Assembly (NCBI RefSeq): GCF_003315075.1 | Contig: NZ_QNRJ01000030.1 | Span: forward strand, 1 to 36,855 | Direction: 5' to 3' | From: Rossellomorea aquimaris | Lineage (GTDB): Bacteria > Bacillota > Bacilli > Bacillales > Bacillaceae_B | DNA: 36,855 bases | Part shown: in pieces, positions 24,250-33,628 of the stretch | Position numbering within the stretch: the first letter of the stretch is position 1 | Layout of the letters: each line of letters begins with the position of its first letter | Program-made: the position numbers and the translations under genes | The notes under the pieces: model-generated | What the model was told of the DNA's origin: nothing | The model's database searches: none | What the model saw: only the letters and a program-made list of their open reading frames with translations

Positions 24250-25647
24250 ATGATGAATCAGCAAGCATTGGATTATGTGGTGAAAGAATTAAACGGAGAC
24301 TTATTTACACCCATCTCACTTTTTCAATCATTAAAAGGGAAGAAGAAATTTTTATTGGAGAGCTCATTGAAGCATGAACAATCCGGTCGGTATTCATTTG
24401 TAGGGAGTGATCCATTTTTAGAATGTAAAGCATACGGAAATACTGTTCAGTTAATAAAAACATATGCAAGTGAAATGGATGAAATAGAGGGGAATCCCAT
24501 TGAAATCATTCAAAACCTTATTCCTTCCCAAAAACTAAAGGATGCACCTTTTCCTTTTACAGGTGGAGGGATAGGATATCTGGGATATGACGTTATTCGA
24601 CTCTACGAAGACATCGGTGTAACTCCTCAAGATGAATTGGAGATGCCGGATATTCATCTCATGTTTTATGAAAAAGTCATTGTGTTTGATCATCTGGAGC
24701 ACAAAGTATTTATTGTCGTCATGAATGAGTGGACAGAGGATCAAACAGGAGATCTAAATAAAAAGGTGAAGGAAGTCGAGGCTGAGCTGAACAATGTGTA
24801 TTTGAAAACCCATAAAAAGAAACTAGATCGCCTTTCCTTCCATGCTCAAACCACAAAAGGTGAATTCATGGAAAAGGTGGAGAAGGCAAAGAAATCCATA
24901 GGGGAAGGTGAGATATTTCAAGTCGTGCTCTCTCAAAGGCTTCAGGCGTCCTTTTCAGGTGATCCATTTTCATTCTATAGAAGCTTGAGGAAATCGAACC
25001 CGTCCCCTTACATGTTCTTCATTGATTTCGAGGACTATGTCGTATTGGGGGCATCACCAGAAAGCTTGTTGAAAGTACAAGGGAGGGAAATCACCACGAA
25101 TCCAATCGCAGGAACGCGAAGAAGGGGGGATACACATGATGTGGACAGGGAGCTTGAGAAAGAATTACTTACAGATGAAAAAGAGATCGCTGAACATCGT
25201 ATGCTGGTTGACTTAGGAAGAAATGATTTAGGAAGGGTTTGTGAGATCGGTTCCATTTACCTTTCAAAGTATTTAACGATCGAGAGATATAAATATGTCA
25301 TGCACATCGTTTCGGAGGTAAAGGGTGAATTAAAAGAAGAAGTAACACCGCTGGAAGCTTTAACAAGCTGCTTACCGGCAGGTACCGTCAGCGGAGCACC
25401 GAAAATCAGGGCGATGCAAATCATCAATGAACTTGAAACCACCAAGCGCGGTGTGTACTCAGGTGCCGTCGGGTATATCGGGGTGAACGGGAATTTGGAT
25501 TTTGCCCTTGCCATCCGGACGATGGTTCTTAAAGATCAAACGGCATATGTTCAAGCCGGTGCAGGGATTGTTTATGATTCAGACCCAGCCGGTGAATATG
25601 AAGAAACCATGAATAAAGCTAAATCATTATTGGAGGTGACAGGATGA
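24250..25647 (+). CDS. trpE: Anthranilate synthase component I
   Basis: A 465-residue subunit that converts chorismate, with ammonia from TrpG, to anthranilate. The C-terminal chorismate-utilising domain is recognisable from IGEGEIFQVVLSQR, NPSPYMFF, GASPESL, PIAGTRRRG, DEKEIAEHRMLVDLGRND, LPAGTVSGAPKIRAMQII and the final GAGIVYDSDPAGEYEE. Near the N-terminus the LLESS element matches the tryptophan feedback site of anthranilate synthases. ATG 24250 is chosen with GGAGG at 24239-24243; an ATG follows at once (24253). ATGA couples it to trpG. First gene of trpEGDCFBA. Confidence 0.97.
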   Translation: MMNQQALDYVVKELNGDLFTPISLFQSLKGKKKFLLESSLKHEQSGRYSFVGSDPFLECKAYGNTVQLIKTYASEMDEIEGNPIEIIQNLIPSQKLKDAPFPFTGGGIGYLGYDVIRLYEDIGVTPQDELEMPDIHLMFYEKVIVFDHLEHKVFIVVMNEWTEDQTGDLNKKVKEVEAELNNVYLKTHKKKLDRLSFHAQTTKGEFMEKVEKAKKSIGEGEIFQVVLSQRLQASFSGDPFSFYRSLRKSNPSPYMFFIDFEDYVVLGASPESLLKVQGREITTNPIAGTRRRGDTHDVDRELEKELLTDEKEIAEHRMLVDLGRNDLGRVCEIGSIYLSKYLTIERYKYVMHIVSEVKGELKEEVTPLEALTSCLPAGTVSGAPKIRAMQIINELETTKRGVYSGAVGYIGVNGNLDFALAIRTMVLKDQTAYVQAGAGIVYDSDPAGEYEETMNKAKSLLEVTG

Positions 25648-26255
25648 TCCTTCTTATTGATAACTATGATTCCTTTACGTATAACCTGTATCAATATATA
25701 GAAGAGCTCGGTGAAGAAGTAATCGTGAAACGGAATGATGCTATTTCTTTAGAAGAAATAAGGGATTTGAACCCTGCAGGAATCATTCTATCACCTGGTC
25801 CAGGGAAACCGGAAAATGCGGGCATTTGCATCTCGATTATACAGAATCTTCACGCTAGTGTGCCGATTTTCGGGGTTTGTTTAGGGCATCAGGCAATCGG
25901 GGCCGCTTTCGGGGCCACCATCGAAGTGGCTGACAAAGTCATGCACGGAAAAACATCCCTCATTAAACACAACGGCTGCGGGGTATTCGAATATCTTCCA
26001 CAACCTTTAGAGGTGATGAGATATCATTCCCTGGTGATTAAGAATGGGACACTGCCGACACAATTAGAGACAGTCGCATTGTCCATGGATGATAGAGAAA
26101 TCATGGCGATAAAGCATATGAAATATCCAATGTACGGGGTTCAATTTCATCCGGAATCCATCGGTACGAAAACAGGAAAGAAAATCATTCAAAACTTTTT
26201 AGTTCAGATGAGAAAGGAGAATAACCGTGAAACCTTATCTACAGAAGCTATCTAA
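25644..26255 (+). CDS. trpG: Anthranilate synthase component II (glutamine amidotransferase)
   Basis: A 203-residue class I glutamine amidotransferase that supplies ammonia to TrpE. The triad is present: Cys79 in GVCLGHQAIG, His169 and Glu171 in VQFHPES; the oxyanion LSPGPGKP is at 49-56. It overlaps trpE by ATGA and trpD by 29 bases, so it is a full member of the operon. In B. subtilis the trp operon lacks trpG and borrows PabA from the folate operon; here a dedicated copy lies inside. Whether it also serves PabB cannot be told. Confidence 0.95.
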   Translation: MILLIDNYDSFTYNLYQYIEELGEEVIVKRNDAISLEEIRDLNPAGIILSPGPGKPENAGICISIIQNLHASVPIFGVCLGHQAIGAAFGATIEVADKVMHGKTSLIKHNGCGVFEYLPQPLEVMRYHSLVIKNGTLPTQLETVALSMDDREIMAIKHMKYPMYGVQFHPESIGTKTGKKIIQNFLVQMRKENNRETLSTEAI

Positions 26256-27252
26256 CGGTCATTCATTAGAGAGAGAAGAGATGAAAAGGGCAGTTGAACT
26301 ATTGTTCATTGAAGAAACAACGGATAGTCAAATCGCCTGTTTCCTGACCCTATTAAAAACGAAAGGGGAAACAGTGGAGGAAATTACAGCTCTTGTTGAA
26401 GTTTTAAGAGAGAAAGCGATGCCCATAAAAAGCACATTACCAGGAATATTGGATAACTGCGGAACAGGTGGAGACGGATCCCAAAGCTTTAATATTAGTA
26501 CAACGAGTGCATTTGTTCTTGCCGGGGCCGGGGTGAAGGTTGCGAAACATGGGAACAGAAGCATTTCCAGTAAGACCGGTAGTGCAGATGTGTTAGAACA
26601 TTTAGGGGTAGCACTCGATTTTCAATCTCATGAGGTGGAAAGTCTACTGGATGAAACCAATATTGCTTTTCTATTTGCACCCCATATTCACTCAGGTTTA
26701 AAAAAGGTAATGAAGGTCCGGAAAGAATTAAAGATTCCTACCATCTTTAATCTCATTGGTCCATTAACGAATCCAGTTCGTCTGGAAACTCAACTCCTTG
26801 GGGTGTATAGAAGAGATAAATTAGAAACGATGGCCCATGTTTTACGTAAATTGGGCCGAGAACGGGCGATTGTACTTAATGGAGCTGATTACATGGATGA
26901 AGCCTCATTAGCAGGGGAAAATCATCTCGTTCTGCTGGATCAAGGGCAAATTACTTCCCTCACTTTAACGGGAGAAGATGTCGGCCTTCCTTATTATTCC
27001 CTGGAAGAGATACGTGGAGGGGACGCGGGGGACAATGCCCTTATTTTAGAAGAAGTATTAAATGGGAAGGAAGGGGCTTACACTGATACGGTCTTATTCA
27101 ATGCAGGAATCGGCCTGTACGCTCATGGCAAAGCGGCCACCTTTAGAGAAGGTGTAATGTTAGCAAGAGAAAGTATAGAAAGCGGTCGTGCAAAAGAAAA
27201 GCTCCACTCCTTGGTTCGTTATAGTCAACAACGTCGAAAGCAGGTGATTTAA
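26227..27252 (+). CDS. trpD: Anthranilate phosphoribosyltransferase
   Basis: A 341-residue enzyme that joins anthranilate to phosphoribosyl diphosphate. The family glycine-rich loop DNCGTGGDGSQSFNIST is at about residues 76-92, the KHGNRSISSKTGSADVLE segment follows, and NLIGPLTNP is near 175. GTG 26227 has AAAGGAG 8 bases upstream and lies inside the end of trpG, a 29-base overlap. The trpC start follows the stop codon immediately. Confidence 0.96.
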   Translation: MKPYLQKLSNGHSLEREEMKRAVELLFIEETTDSQIACFLTLLKTKGETVEEITALVEVLREKAMPIKSTLPGILDNCGTGGDGSQSFNISTTSAFVLAGAGVKVAKHGNRSISSKTGSADVLEHLGVALDFQSHEVESLLDETNIAFLFAPHIHSGLKKVMKVRKELKIPTIFNLIGPLTNPVRLETQLLGVYRRDKLETMAHVLRKLGRERAIVLNGADYMDEASLAGENHLVLLDQGQITSLTLTGEDVGLPYYSLEEIRGGDAGDNALILEEVLNGKEGAYTDTVLFNAGIGLYAHGKAATFREGVMLARESIESGRAKEKLHSLVRYSQQRRKQVI

Positions 27253-28041
27253 GTGTCTACCATTCTACAAACCATTCTTGAAAAAAAGAAAGAGGAAGTG
27301 AAAGAGTTAAAGAGTGCAGGGTATGAATCCTATTATTATAAGGGGGCTCCCAGGAATTCCTTATATGAAGCATTAAAATCAGCATCCAGATTACAGGTGA
27401 TTGCTGAAATTAAGCGGGCATCTCCATCAAAAGGAGATATCCGCACAGAAGTGAATCCTGTGATTCAAGCAAAGAAGTATGAAGAAGCGGGAGCCTGTGC
27501 CATATCGGTATTGACCGATGCTCCTTTTTTTAAAGGAAGTATGGAGGATCTAGCGAATGTTCGAAAAGCAGTCTCCCTCCCTATTCTGTGTAAAGACTTT
27601 ATTATCGATGAAATCCAGATAGATCGTGCAAAAGACGCCGGGGCAAATGTCATCCTTCTTATCGTGGCTGCCCTGGATGTAAACAGGCTACAAGAATTAA
27701 ATTCTTATGCAACGAAGCTTGGCCTGGAAGTTCTGGTAGAAGTTCATAATGAAGAAGAAATGAATGTCGCAATGGAATTGGGGGCAACCATAATTGGGGT
27801 GAATAATCGAAACCTGAAAACCTTTGAAGTAAATCTTCTGATCACAGAAACTCTCGGCTCCATGGTAAATGGAACAGATATCTTGTTCATCAGTGAAAGT
27901 GGAATAAGAAATGAAGAAGACTGTCACCGAGTCGTAAACGCAGGTGCGGATGGGGTCCTTGTCGGAGAGACGTTAATGAGAAGTGATGACCCTGTAACGA
28001 AGCTTGCCTCCTTACAAGTGAGAAAAGGAGTGGTGAAATGA
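27253..28041 (+). CDS. trpC: Indole-3-glycerol phosphate synthase
   Basis: A 262-residue TIM barrel that closes the indole ring. The start is GTG, directly after the trpD stop, with AGGTGA 5 bases upstream. Family motifs: VIAEIKRASPSKG near residue 50, the catalytic lysine in LCKDFIID near 110, GVNNRNLKTF near 185, and SESGI and GVLVGETLM at the phosphate site near the end. It overlaps trpF by ATGA. It is a separate protein and not fused to TrpF as in E. coli. Confidence 0.96.
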   Translation: MSTILQTILEKKKEEVKELKSAGYESYYYKGAPRNSLYEALKSASRLQVIAEIKRASPSKGDIRTEVNPVIQAKKYEEAGACAISVLTDAPFFKGSMEDLANVRKAVSLPILCKDFIIDEIQIDRAKDAGANVILLIVAALDVNRLQELNSYATKLGLEVLVEVHNEEEMNVAMELGATIIGVNNRNLKTFEVNLLITETLGSMVNGTDILFISESGIRNEEDCHRVVNAGADGVLVGETLMRSDDPVTKLASLQVRKGVVK

Positions 28042-28661
28042 CCAAAGTAAAGGTGTGTGGAATAAGAAGGCAAGAGGAGGCTCTGTGGGCTCTTGAAGCA
28101 GGAGCGGATGCGATAGGATTCGTGTTCGCTGATAGTAAAAGAAAAGTTGACGTTGAATCAGCAGCAATTATAAGTGCTTCACTACCTTCGCATGTATTAA
28201 AGGTTGGTGTGTTCGTAAATGAGGCTAAAGAGAAGATGGAAGAAATATTCAGAACCGTAAATCTCGATTACGTTCAGCTTCATGGAGATGAATCAGTTCA
28301 ATTTTGTGAGGGTCTCCATCTTCCTTGTATCAAGGCGATTTCAATAAAAGAAAAAGAAGATTTAGATGGGATCGAACACTTTGGCGGAGAGATGATTTTG
28401 GTGGACAGTGGAAAGGGGCCTCATCGTGGAGGGAATGGGACAACGTTTAATTGGGATTATGTCGATGAACTAAACATCCCTCAACAATTGATCCTTGCGG
28501 GTGGATTGAATTTGGATAATGTTCGGGAGGCGATCACCAAGGTCCGTCCCTATATGGTGGATGTTTCAAGTGGGGTGGAGACGGATGGGAAGAAGGATAG
28601 AAGAAAGATCGAATCATTTATCCGAGAGGCAAAGTCGGTATATCGATTTTTTAAACAATGA
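28038..28661 (+). CDS. trpF: Phosphoribosylanthranilate isomerase
   Basis: A 207-residue TIM barrel for the Amadori rearrangement. The catalytic cysteine is in KVCGIRR (Cys7), and the general acid aspartate in LVDSGKGP near 127. [33 protein letters not shown] and VDVSSGVE are family motifs, the last two binding phosphate. Starts in the ATGA overlap with trpC and ends ATGA before a minor ATG of trpB (28658), 14 bases before the true trpB start. Confidence 0.96.
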   Translation: MTKVKVCGIRRQEEALWALEAGADAIGFVFADSKRKVDVESAAIISASLPSHVLKVGVFVNEAKEKMEEIFRTVNLDYVQLHGDESVQFCEGLHLPCIKAISIKEKEDLDGIEHFGGEMILVDSGKGPHRGGNGTTFNWDYVDELNIPQQLILAGGLNLDNVREAITKVRPYMVDVSSGVETDGKKDRRKIESFIREAKSVYRFFKQ

Positions 28662-28675
28662 ATGGAGGAATTGAG

Positions 28676-29878
28676 ATGATTTACGCACAACCAGATCAAA
28701 AAGGGTTATTCGGGCAATTCGGGGGAAGGTTCGTTCCGGAATCATTGATGAAGGCTGTTCAAGAATTGGAAAAGGCTTATGATGAAGCCTCTCAGGATGT
28801 AGAATTCCAAGGGAAACTTCAAAGCTACTTAAAGGATTATGTGGGAAGAGAAAACCCGCTCTACTTTGCTGAAAATCTAAGCAAACAGGTAGGGGGAGCT
28901 AGAATCTACTTGAAACGTGAAGATCTCAATCATACGGGTGCTCACAAAATCAATAATACAATCGGTCAGGCCCTGCTTGCTGAACGGATGGGGAAAAGAA
29001 AAATCGTGGCGGAAACAGGGGCAGGGCAGCACGGTGTCGCAACGGCAACCGTATGTGCTCTTTTAAACTTGGATTGCGTCATTTTTATGGGAGAGGAAGA
29101 TATTCGCAGACAGAAGCTCAACGTATTCAGAATGGAGTTACTGGGAGCGAAAGTGGTGAGTGTCACCCAGGGAAGTGCCACATTAAAAGATGCAGTCAAT
29201 GAAGCATTGCGCTACTGGGTCGCAAATGTAGAGGACACACACTATATCATCGGTTCCGTGTTAGGGCCACATCCATTTCCTAAAATGGTACGGGATTTTC
29301 AAAGTGTGATCGGGAAAGAAACAAAGCGACAATTCTTCGAAAAGGAAAAATGCCTGCCGAACGCCATCGTCGCATGTGTTGGAGGCGGCAGCAATGCCAT
29401 CGGAATGTTTCACCCGTTCATTGATGATAGAGAAGTTGACTTATACGGTGTGGAAGCGGCTGGAAGCGGGGTAGAAACCGACAAACATGCTGCCACATTA
29501 ACAAAGGGGTCCGTCGGGATCCTTCATGGCAGCATGATGTACCTGCTACAAAATGATGAAGGGCAGATTCAAGAAGCCCACTCTGTATCAGCAGGCCTTG
29601 ATTATCCTGGTGTCGGGCCGGAGCATAGTTACTTGAAAGACATTGACAGAGTGGAATATACGTCCATTTCAGACGTGGAAGCATTAGATGCATTTAAGCA
29701 TTTGTCCCAGACAGAAGGAATCATCCCGGCACTGGAAAGCTCGCATGCAGTCGCCTATGCGGTGAAATTAGCTGAAAAAATGAGGAAAGATGAGTCAGTA
29801 GTGATTTGTTTATCCGGCAGAGGGGATAAAGATGTGGAACAAGTGAAAGAGTTACTGGGAGGTAGTCAGCATGGGTAA
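28676..29878 (+). CDS. trpB: Tryptophan synthase beta subunit
   Basis: A 400-residue PLP enzyme that condenses indole and serine. The PLP lysine is Lys91 in HTGAHKINN, the catalytic glutamate in AETGAGQHG, and the phosphate loop in [13 protein letters not shown] 28676 is chosen because GGAGG at 28664-28668 is 7 bases away and the length equals B. subtilis TrpB; an in-frame ATG at 28658 overlaps trpF but has no site. Ends overlapping the trpA start by eight bases (29871-29878). Confidence 0.97.
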   Translation: MIYAQPDQKGLFGQFGGRFVPESLMKAVQELEKAYDEASQDVEFQGKLQSYLKDYVGRENPLYFAENLSKQVGGARIYLKREDLNHTGAHKINNTIGQALLAERMGKRKIVAETGAGQHGVATATVCALLNLDCVIFMGEEDIRRQKLNVFRMELLGAKVVSVTQGSATLKDAVNEALRYWVANVEDTHYIIGSVLGPHPFPKMVRDFQSVIGKETKRQFFEKEKCLPNAIVACVGGGSNAIGMFHPFIDDREVDLYGVEAAGSGVETDKHAATLTKGSVGILHGSMMYLLQNDEGQIQEAHSVSAGLDYPGVGPEHSYLKDIDRVEYTSISDVEALDAFKHLSQTEGIIPALESSHAVAYAVKLAEKMRKDESVVICLSGRGDKDVEQVKELLGGSQHG

Positions 29879-30662
29879 ATCATTTCTTGAAAATACGTTT
29901 AAAGCTGAACTGGATAAAGGAAACAAACTATTCATTCCTTACGTGATGGCAGGGGATGGGGGGATAGAGACCTTGGTGCCAACCTTGAAAATGCTCGAAG
30001 AAAGAGGGGCGACGGCCATAGAAGTCGGGATCCCGTTCTCGGATCCCGTTGCCGACGGCCCGACCATCCAAGAGGCAGGAAAACGGGCACTGGAGAATGG
30101 GACGACACTGCAAAAGGTGTTTGAAGAGTTAGAGGAAAGCAGAAAGGAAATTGGCATTCCGTTAGTCTTTATGACGTATATTAATCCCATTTACAAATAT
30201 GGAGTAGAGCGTTTCTTTGGGGATTGTAAGAATTCAGGGGTGGACGGTGTAATCATTCCTGATCTGCCACTAGAACATCATGACATGGTCCGGGTACCTT
30301 CTGAAGAAAATGGAATCGCCATTATTCAATTAGCAACGCTTACGAGTCCGTTAGAAAGAATTCAGGAATTGGCTTCCGTTACTGAAGGGTTCCTTTATGC
30401 CGTTACGATCAATGGTATTACTGGAAGTAGAGAAGGATTTGGCAATAATATTTCAACTCACCTGAATAAATTGAAAGAAAACAGTCCGGTCCCCGTACTT
30501 GCCGGGTTTGGAATATCCACTCCTGAACATGTGCGTACCATGAGTAAGTACTGTGATGGAGTAGTCGTCGGAAGCAAAGTGATCGATCTAATTCAGCATG
30601 AAGCGTTTGATGATATAAAAGAATTAATCAGTGCTTCAAAAGCTAAAGCATTAAATTTGTAA
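29871..30662 (+). CDS. trpA: Tryptophan synthase alpha subunit
   Basis: A 263-residue TIM barrel that cleaves indole-3-glycerol phosphate and channels indole to TrpB. The catalytic pair is Glu51 and Asp62 in [16 protein letters not shown], matching E. coli Glu49/Asp60. The phosphate-binding GFGIS and VVGSKVID motifs are near the end. GGGAGG lies before the ATG inside trpB. Last gene of the operon. No convincing terminator is visible in 30663-30780, so read-through towards 30813 is possible. Confidence 0.96.
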   Translation: MGKSFLENTFKAELDKGNKLFIPYVMAGDGGIETLVPTLKMLEERGATAIEVGIPFSDPVADGPTIQEAGKRALENGTTLQKVFEELEESRKEIGIPLVFMTYINPIYKYGVERFFGDCKNSGVDGVIIPDLPLEHHDMVRVPSEENGIAIIQLATLTSPLERIQELASVTEGFLYAVTINGITGSREGFGNNISTHLNKLKENSPVPVLAGFGISTPEHVRTMSKYCDGVVVGSKVIDLIQHEAFDDIKELISASKAKALNL

Positions 30663-30812
30663 AGATTACTGAATTATTCGTAAATAAATGAATACCTAGA
30701 TTAACAGATTCTAAATGTGTGTTAAAAAAAGGTAAATAGCCTTCTTTTTCCTCCTGAAATCAGTATGATAGAGATGTAGTTGAACAAAGCATCATAACAG
30801 GAGGCTATTAAA

Positions 30813-30974
30813 ATGAAAAGGTTGAAAAAGTGGTTATTCATGTTAATGACAGCTCTAACAGTAGTAACATTTGCAGCCGGATGCAGCAGTGACAAAGAGG
30901 AAGACACAGGCACTGAAACGGAAGAGAACATGGAAGAAGAAAGCAACACTGAAGAGAGCAATACAGAAGAGTAA
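30813..30974 (+). CDS. Very small acidic lipoprotein
   Basis: A 53-residue ORF with AGGAGG 8 bases before its ATG. Residues 1-6 are basic (MKRLKK), 7-22 hydrophobic, then the lipobox-like AAGC with Cys24. The mature part after Cys24 is only 30 residues, with 14 glutamates plus two aspartates and many Ser/Thr and no structure. Its own terminator follows. It resembles the many short, acidic, lipid-anchored surface peptides of Bacillus. Function unknown. Other explanation: a random ORF, but the signal peptide, ribosome site and terminator make this unlikely. Confidence 0.75.
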   Translation: MKRLKKWLFMLMTALTVVTFAAGCSSDKEEDTGTETEENMEEESNTEESNTEE

Positions 30975-30980
30975 AATGGT

Positions 30981-31015
30981 AACAGTCAGTCCTTTACGGG
31001 CTGACTGTTTTATAT
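30981..31015 (+). terminator. Intrinsic terminator after the small lipoprotein
   Basis: AACAGTCAG and CTGACTGTT pair (with CC/GG extending inward), followed by a short T-rich TTTATATTT tract. Confidence 0.8.
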
Positions 31016-31106
31016 TTGAATAAGAAAACACAAGATTCAGGTTGTATTCAACGACTTTTTCTATTAATCTGACAATACAAGACATATTGTTAGAGAGGTC
31101 AAACGG

Positions 31107-32111
31107 ATGACGATTCCAAATCGATTAAAAATAGGAGATACGATCGGGATTTGTTCCCCATCTTCTCCAGTCGCTGCTCATTGCCCTAAGCGATTGAAAA
31201 GGGGGATTGAAGAGCTTAAGAAGTTAGGCTTTAACGTGAAAGTAGCACCCAACACATTGAAAATAGAAGAGTATATGGCTGGTACCATCGAGGAAAGAGT
31301 GGAAGACCTGCATAGTCTCTTCGGGGATAAGGACGTAAAAGCCATCATCACCACAATAGGAGGCACCTGTTCTCATCAACTTCTGGATTATCTTGATTTC
31401 ACATTAATCCAAAAAAATCCAAAGATATTCCTCGGCTACAGTGACATAACGGCTCTCCACATGGCGATTTATCAAAAGACCGGTCTCACAACCTATCTTG
31501 GACCTGCCGTTCTGCCTCAGTTTGGAGAATATGGGGGAGTGCAATCATACACAAAGGAACACTTCTTCCAATCACTTGTAAAAGGCGAAAGAGTAGATTA
31601 CTCCGCCTCTCCTTCCTATGTAATGGAACATCTGTGGTGGGACGAAGAAGACAATCGATTAAGAGAACAAGTTGAAAATAAGGGACCTTCTGTAGTCAAA
31701 GAAGGGAGAGCAGAAGGGAAAATCATTGCAGCCAATATGGGAACCATGCTCCTTCTCGCAGGTACAGAATACTTGCCAGATCTCGATGGTGCCATCTTAT
31801 GTATTGAAGATGATCCAGATGAAACCCCTTCGTCAATTGATCGATACTTAACTCAACTCGGACACATGGGTGTATATTCCAAGATTAATGGTCTTGTCGT
31901 TGGACGCTTTCATGATCACGTTAGCTTTAAAGAAAATCAACTGGCCGGCATTTTATCCCGTGTCACAGAGGGGTATAAAATCCCAGTCGTGACGGATCTG
32001 GATTTCGGTCATACTGACCCTATGTTTATCCTACCAAACGGAATCCGGGCCGAGCTTAAAGTCCACGGAAATCAAATTGATTTTCACCTGGTGGAAAAGC
32101 CGGCTACATAA
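31107..32111 (+). CDS. S66-family LD-carboxypeptidase (MccF-like)
   Basis: A 334-residue serine peptidase. The nucleophile is Ser112 in FLGYSDITALH; the catalytic glutamate lies in CIEDDPDET and the histidine in DFGHTDPM, the order of the S66 family. Members cleave the L,D bond of peptidoglycan tetrapeptides or, in the MccF branch, inactivate microcin C-like aminoacyl nucleotides. No signal peptide: likely cytosolic, in recycling or detoxification. AGAGAGGT precedes the ATG. The VOC-fold gene follows after 12 bases, so they may be one operon. Confidence 0.88.
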   Translation: MTIPNRLKIGDTIGICSPSSPVAAHCPKRLKRGIEELKKLGFNVKVAPNTLKIEEYMAGTIEERVEDLHSLFGDKDVKAIITTIGGTCSHQLLDYLDFTLIQKNPKIFLGYSDITALHMAIYQKTGLTTYLGPAVLPQFGEYGGVQSYTKEHFFQSLVKGERVDYSASPSYVMEHLWWDEEDNRLREQVENKGPSVVKEGRAEGKIIAANMGTMLLLAGTEYLPDLDGAILCIEDDPDETPSSIDRYLTQLGHMGVYSKINGLVVGRFHDHVSFKENQLAGILSRVTEGYKIPVVTDLDFGHTDPMFILPNGIRAELKVHGNQIDFHLVEKPAT

Positions 32112-32123
32112 GGAGGAGTTCAC

Positions 32124-32489
32124 ATGATTCAAAGAAAACTGAATACAGTGTTTATTCCCGTGGTTAATCTAAAGGAATCTGTGGATTGGTACGAAAAAGT
32201 GCTAGGTTTTGAAATCGATCCCGTGCAGTATAATGAGATTGAGGAGCTTCCCGTTTATACTTTTCAGATGGGGGAAACATCACTGACTCTAGAAGAGGAA
32301 AAAGGATTCATTCCACCAGCTTATAATGTTCCAATCTGTAATTTCCATACCACTCAAATTGAAAAAGTAAGAGAAGACTTTCACGAAAAGGGAGTCACAA
32401 TTGAATCCGGGATCATCACGTTTCCCGGCTTTTCATATTTTAACTTTAGAGATGTCAACGGGAATTTATTAATGATTTGTACGGGATAA
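32124..32489 (+). CDS. VOC/glyoxalase-fold small protein
   Basis: A 121-residue single vicinal-oxygen-chelate module pair: VFIPVVNLKESVDWYEKVLGFE opens the first half and NFHTTQIEKVREDFHEKG the second, with FRDVNGNLLMICTG as the closing strand. This fits glyoxalase/bleomycin-resistance-like proteins, whose substrate here is unknown. GGAGGAG precedes the ATG. Cotranscription with the S66 peptidase is likely; together they look like a small detoxification unit, but that is inference. Confidence 0.85.
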   Translation: MIQRKLNTVFIPVVNLKESVDWYEKVLGFEIDPVQYNEIEELPVYTFQMGETSLTLEEEKGFIPPAYNVPICNFHTTQIEKVREDFHEKGVTIESGIITFPGFSYFNFRDVNGNLLMICTG

Positions 32490-32522
32490 AGTCGATTAAT
32501 AACATGTAAATAATAAAGCAAA

Positions 32523-32557
32523 AAACCTCCTGAAGAAATAATTTCTTCAGGAGGTTT
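32523..32557. terminator. Bidirectional terminator between convergent genes
   Basis: AAACCTCCTGAAGAAA and TTTCTTCAGGAGGTTT form a perfect 16-bp stem with loop TAA (32523-32538 and 32542-32557). A-runs and T-runs flank the stem on both strands. Confidence 0.88.
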
Positions 32558-32571
32558 CCTATTTTGTGAAT

Positions 32572-33168
32572 CTACTTCACACACTTCACACATACCGTCA
32601 AAGCTGGTTTAACATTCTTATAAGAAAGAGTGATATCTTTAAAGCCAGCTTCATGCAAAGCTTCAGAGATATTTTCGCCATAATGTTTCGCCCGGCCATC
32701 CCTTTCTTCATCCCCCCGTGGCTGGACGGTGATAAGAAGGATACCGCCTTTTTTTAGCATATTATATAAGTGTGAAAGGGATTTTTCCTGGTCCTTCCAT
32801 AGGGGATAGTTATTGACGGAAAAGATTCGATCGTACTCGACGTTATTCAATTCAAATTGACTGATATCATGAACAAATAAGCGAACTCTTCCGTTCTCAA
32901 TCGCTTTTTCATTCTTATTATGGGCAGCATTCTTCATGGTCTCAGAGATATCAACCCCATCTACAAGCGATTTAGGAAAACGACTGGAAATTCGATGAAT
33001 GCAATATCCGGGCCCATAGCCTACTTCCAGAATATGATCGCCATCTTTAATGGATAATTGCTTAATGGACCAATTGTTAATTTTTCGATTATCAAATTCC
33101 ATTACTTTTCCGACTAACCAGCCAAGTAATCCATTCGGACGCTTGAATTGCTTTTGTAATGAAAACAA
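32572..33168 (-). CDS. Class I SAM-dependent methyltransferase
   Basis: A 198-residue protein if it starts at TTG 33168, where GAGGTG lies 8 bases upstream; the in-frame TTG at 33249 has no site. The Rossmann methyltransferase motif I is HILEVGYGPGYCIHRI, motif post-I is LVDGVDIS, and motif II/IV is YDRIFSVNNYP. It has the N-terminal amphipathic FKRPNGLLGWLVGKVM stretch seen in Bacillus small methyltransferases of the UbiE-like type. Substrate unknown. Convergent with the VOC gene. Confidence 0.85.
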   Translation of the reverse strand: MFSLQKQFKRPNGLLGWLVGKVMEFDNRKINNWSIKQLSIKDGDHILEVGYGPGYCIHRISSRFPKSLVDGVDISETMKNAAHNKNEKAIENGRVRLFVHDISQFELNNVEYDRIFSVNNYPLWKDQEKSLSHLYNMLKKGGILLITVQPRGDEERDGRAKHYGENISEALHEAGFKDITLSYKNVKPALTVCVKCVK

Positions 33169-33265
33169 CAGGGCATCACCTCTTTTGTTATAATATGTTT
33201 TTATGAAATAGTATCGTCTATTCACCTTTCCACTAATACACACAAACAAAACCTTGAAAGCGATG

Positions 33266-33293
33266 TTGCAATTTTTTGAAAAAGTGGCATAAT
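33266..33293 (+). promoter_or_regulatory. SigA promoter of the T-box-controlled metS-like gene
   Basis: TTGCAA (33266-33271) and CATAAT (33288-33293) with a 16-base spacer, plus a TGG extended -10 element (TGGCATAAT). Confidence 0.65.
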
Positions 33294-33309
33294 ATAAACA
33301 AATCTATTT

Positions 33310-33604
33310 TGCGTTGATGAGAAAAGTACATAGATGGGTCCCTTATCAGAGAGCTTCGGCAGCTGAAAAGAAGCAGGGTAACTCGTTATGGAAAATGGTC
33401 TCGGAGCATTCTATTCGAACCGCTTTGGTGTAGGGTAGAACGGGAATGGGCATCCGTTATCCATGTCACGGTATAAGAGCTTTTTTTATGCTCCGTACTT
33501 GCTGAGATAGTCTTGTGTAAGCAAGCTATAAACTAAGGTGGTACCACGAGTTCAACCCCTCGTCCTTAGATGTCGATTGATATCTAAGGACGAGGGGTTT
33601 TTTA
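33310..33604 (+). promoter_or_regulatory. T-box leader, methionine-specific
   Basis: GATGAGAAAAGTACATAG begins Stem I, followed by AGAGAGCTTCGGCAGCTG-type apical sequence. The specifier region GGAAAATGGTCTC has ATG at 33395-33397; methionine is chosen because the downstream enzyme is MetRS, although TGG is one base on. The T-box AAGGTGGTACCACG is at 33535-33548. The terminator pairs AACCCCTCGTCCTTAGAT (33554-33571) with its complement (33582-33599), followed by T6. Confidence 0.92.
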
Positions 33605-33628
33605 TATTATTCAGGAGGAGGAAAAGGC

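Noticed and set aside
24205..24250. TRAP-binding site before trpE
   Set aside because: No series of GAG/TAG triplets; the T-boxes explain control.
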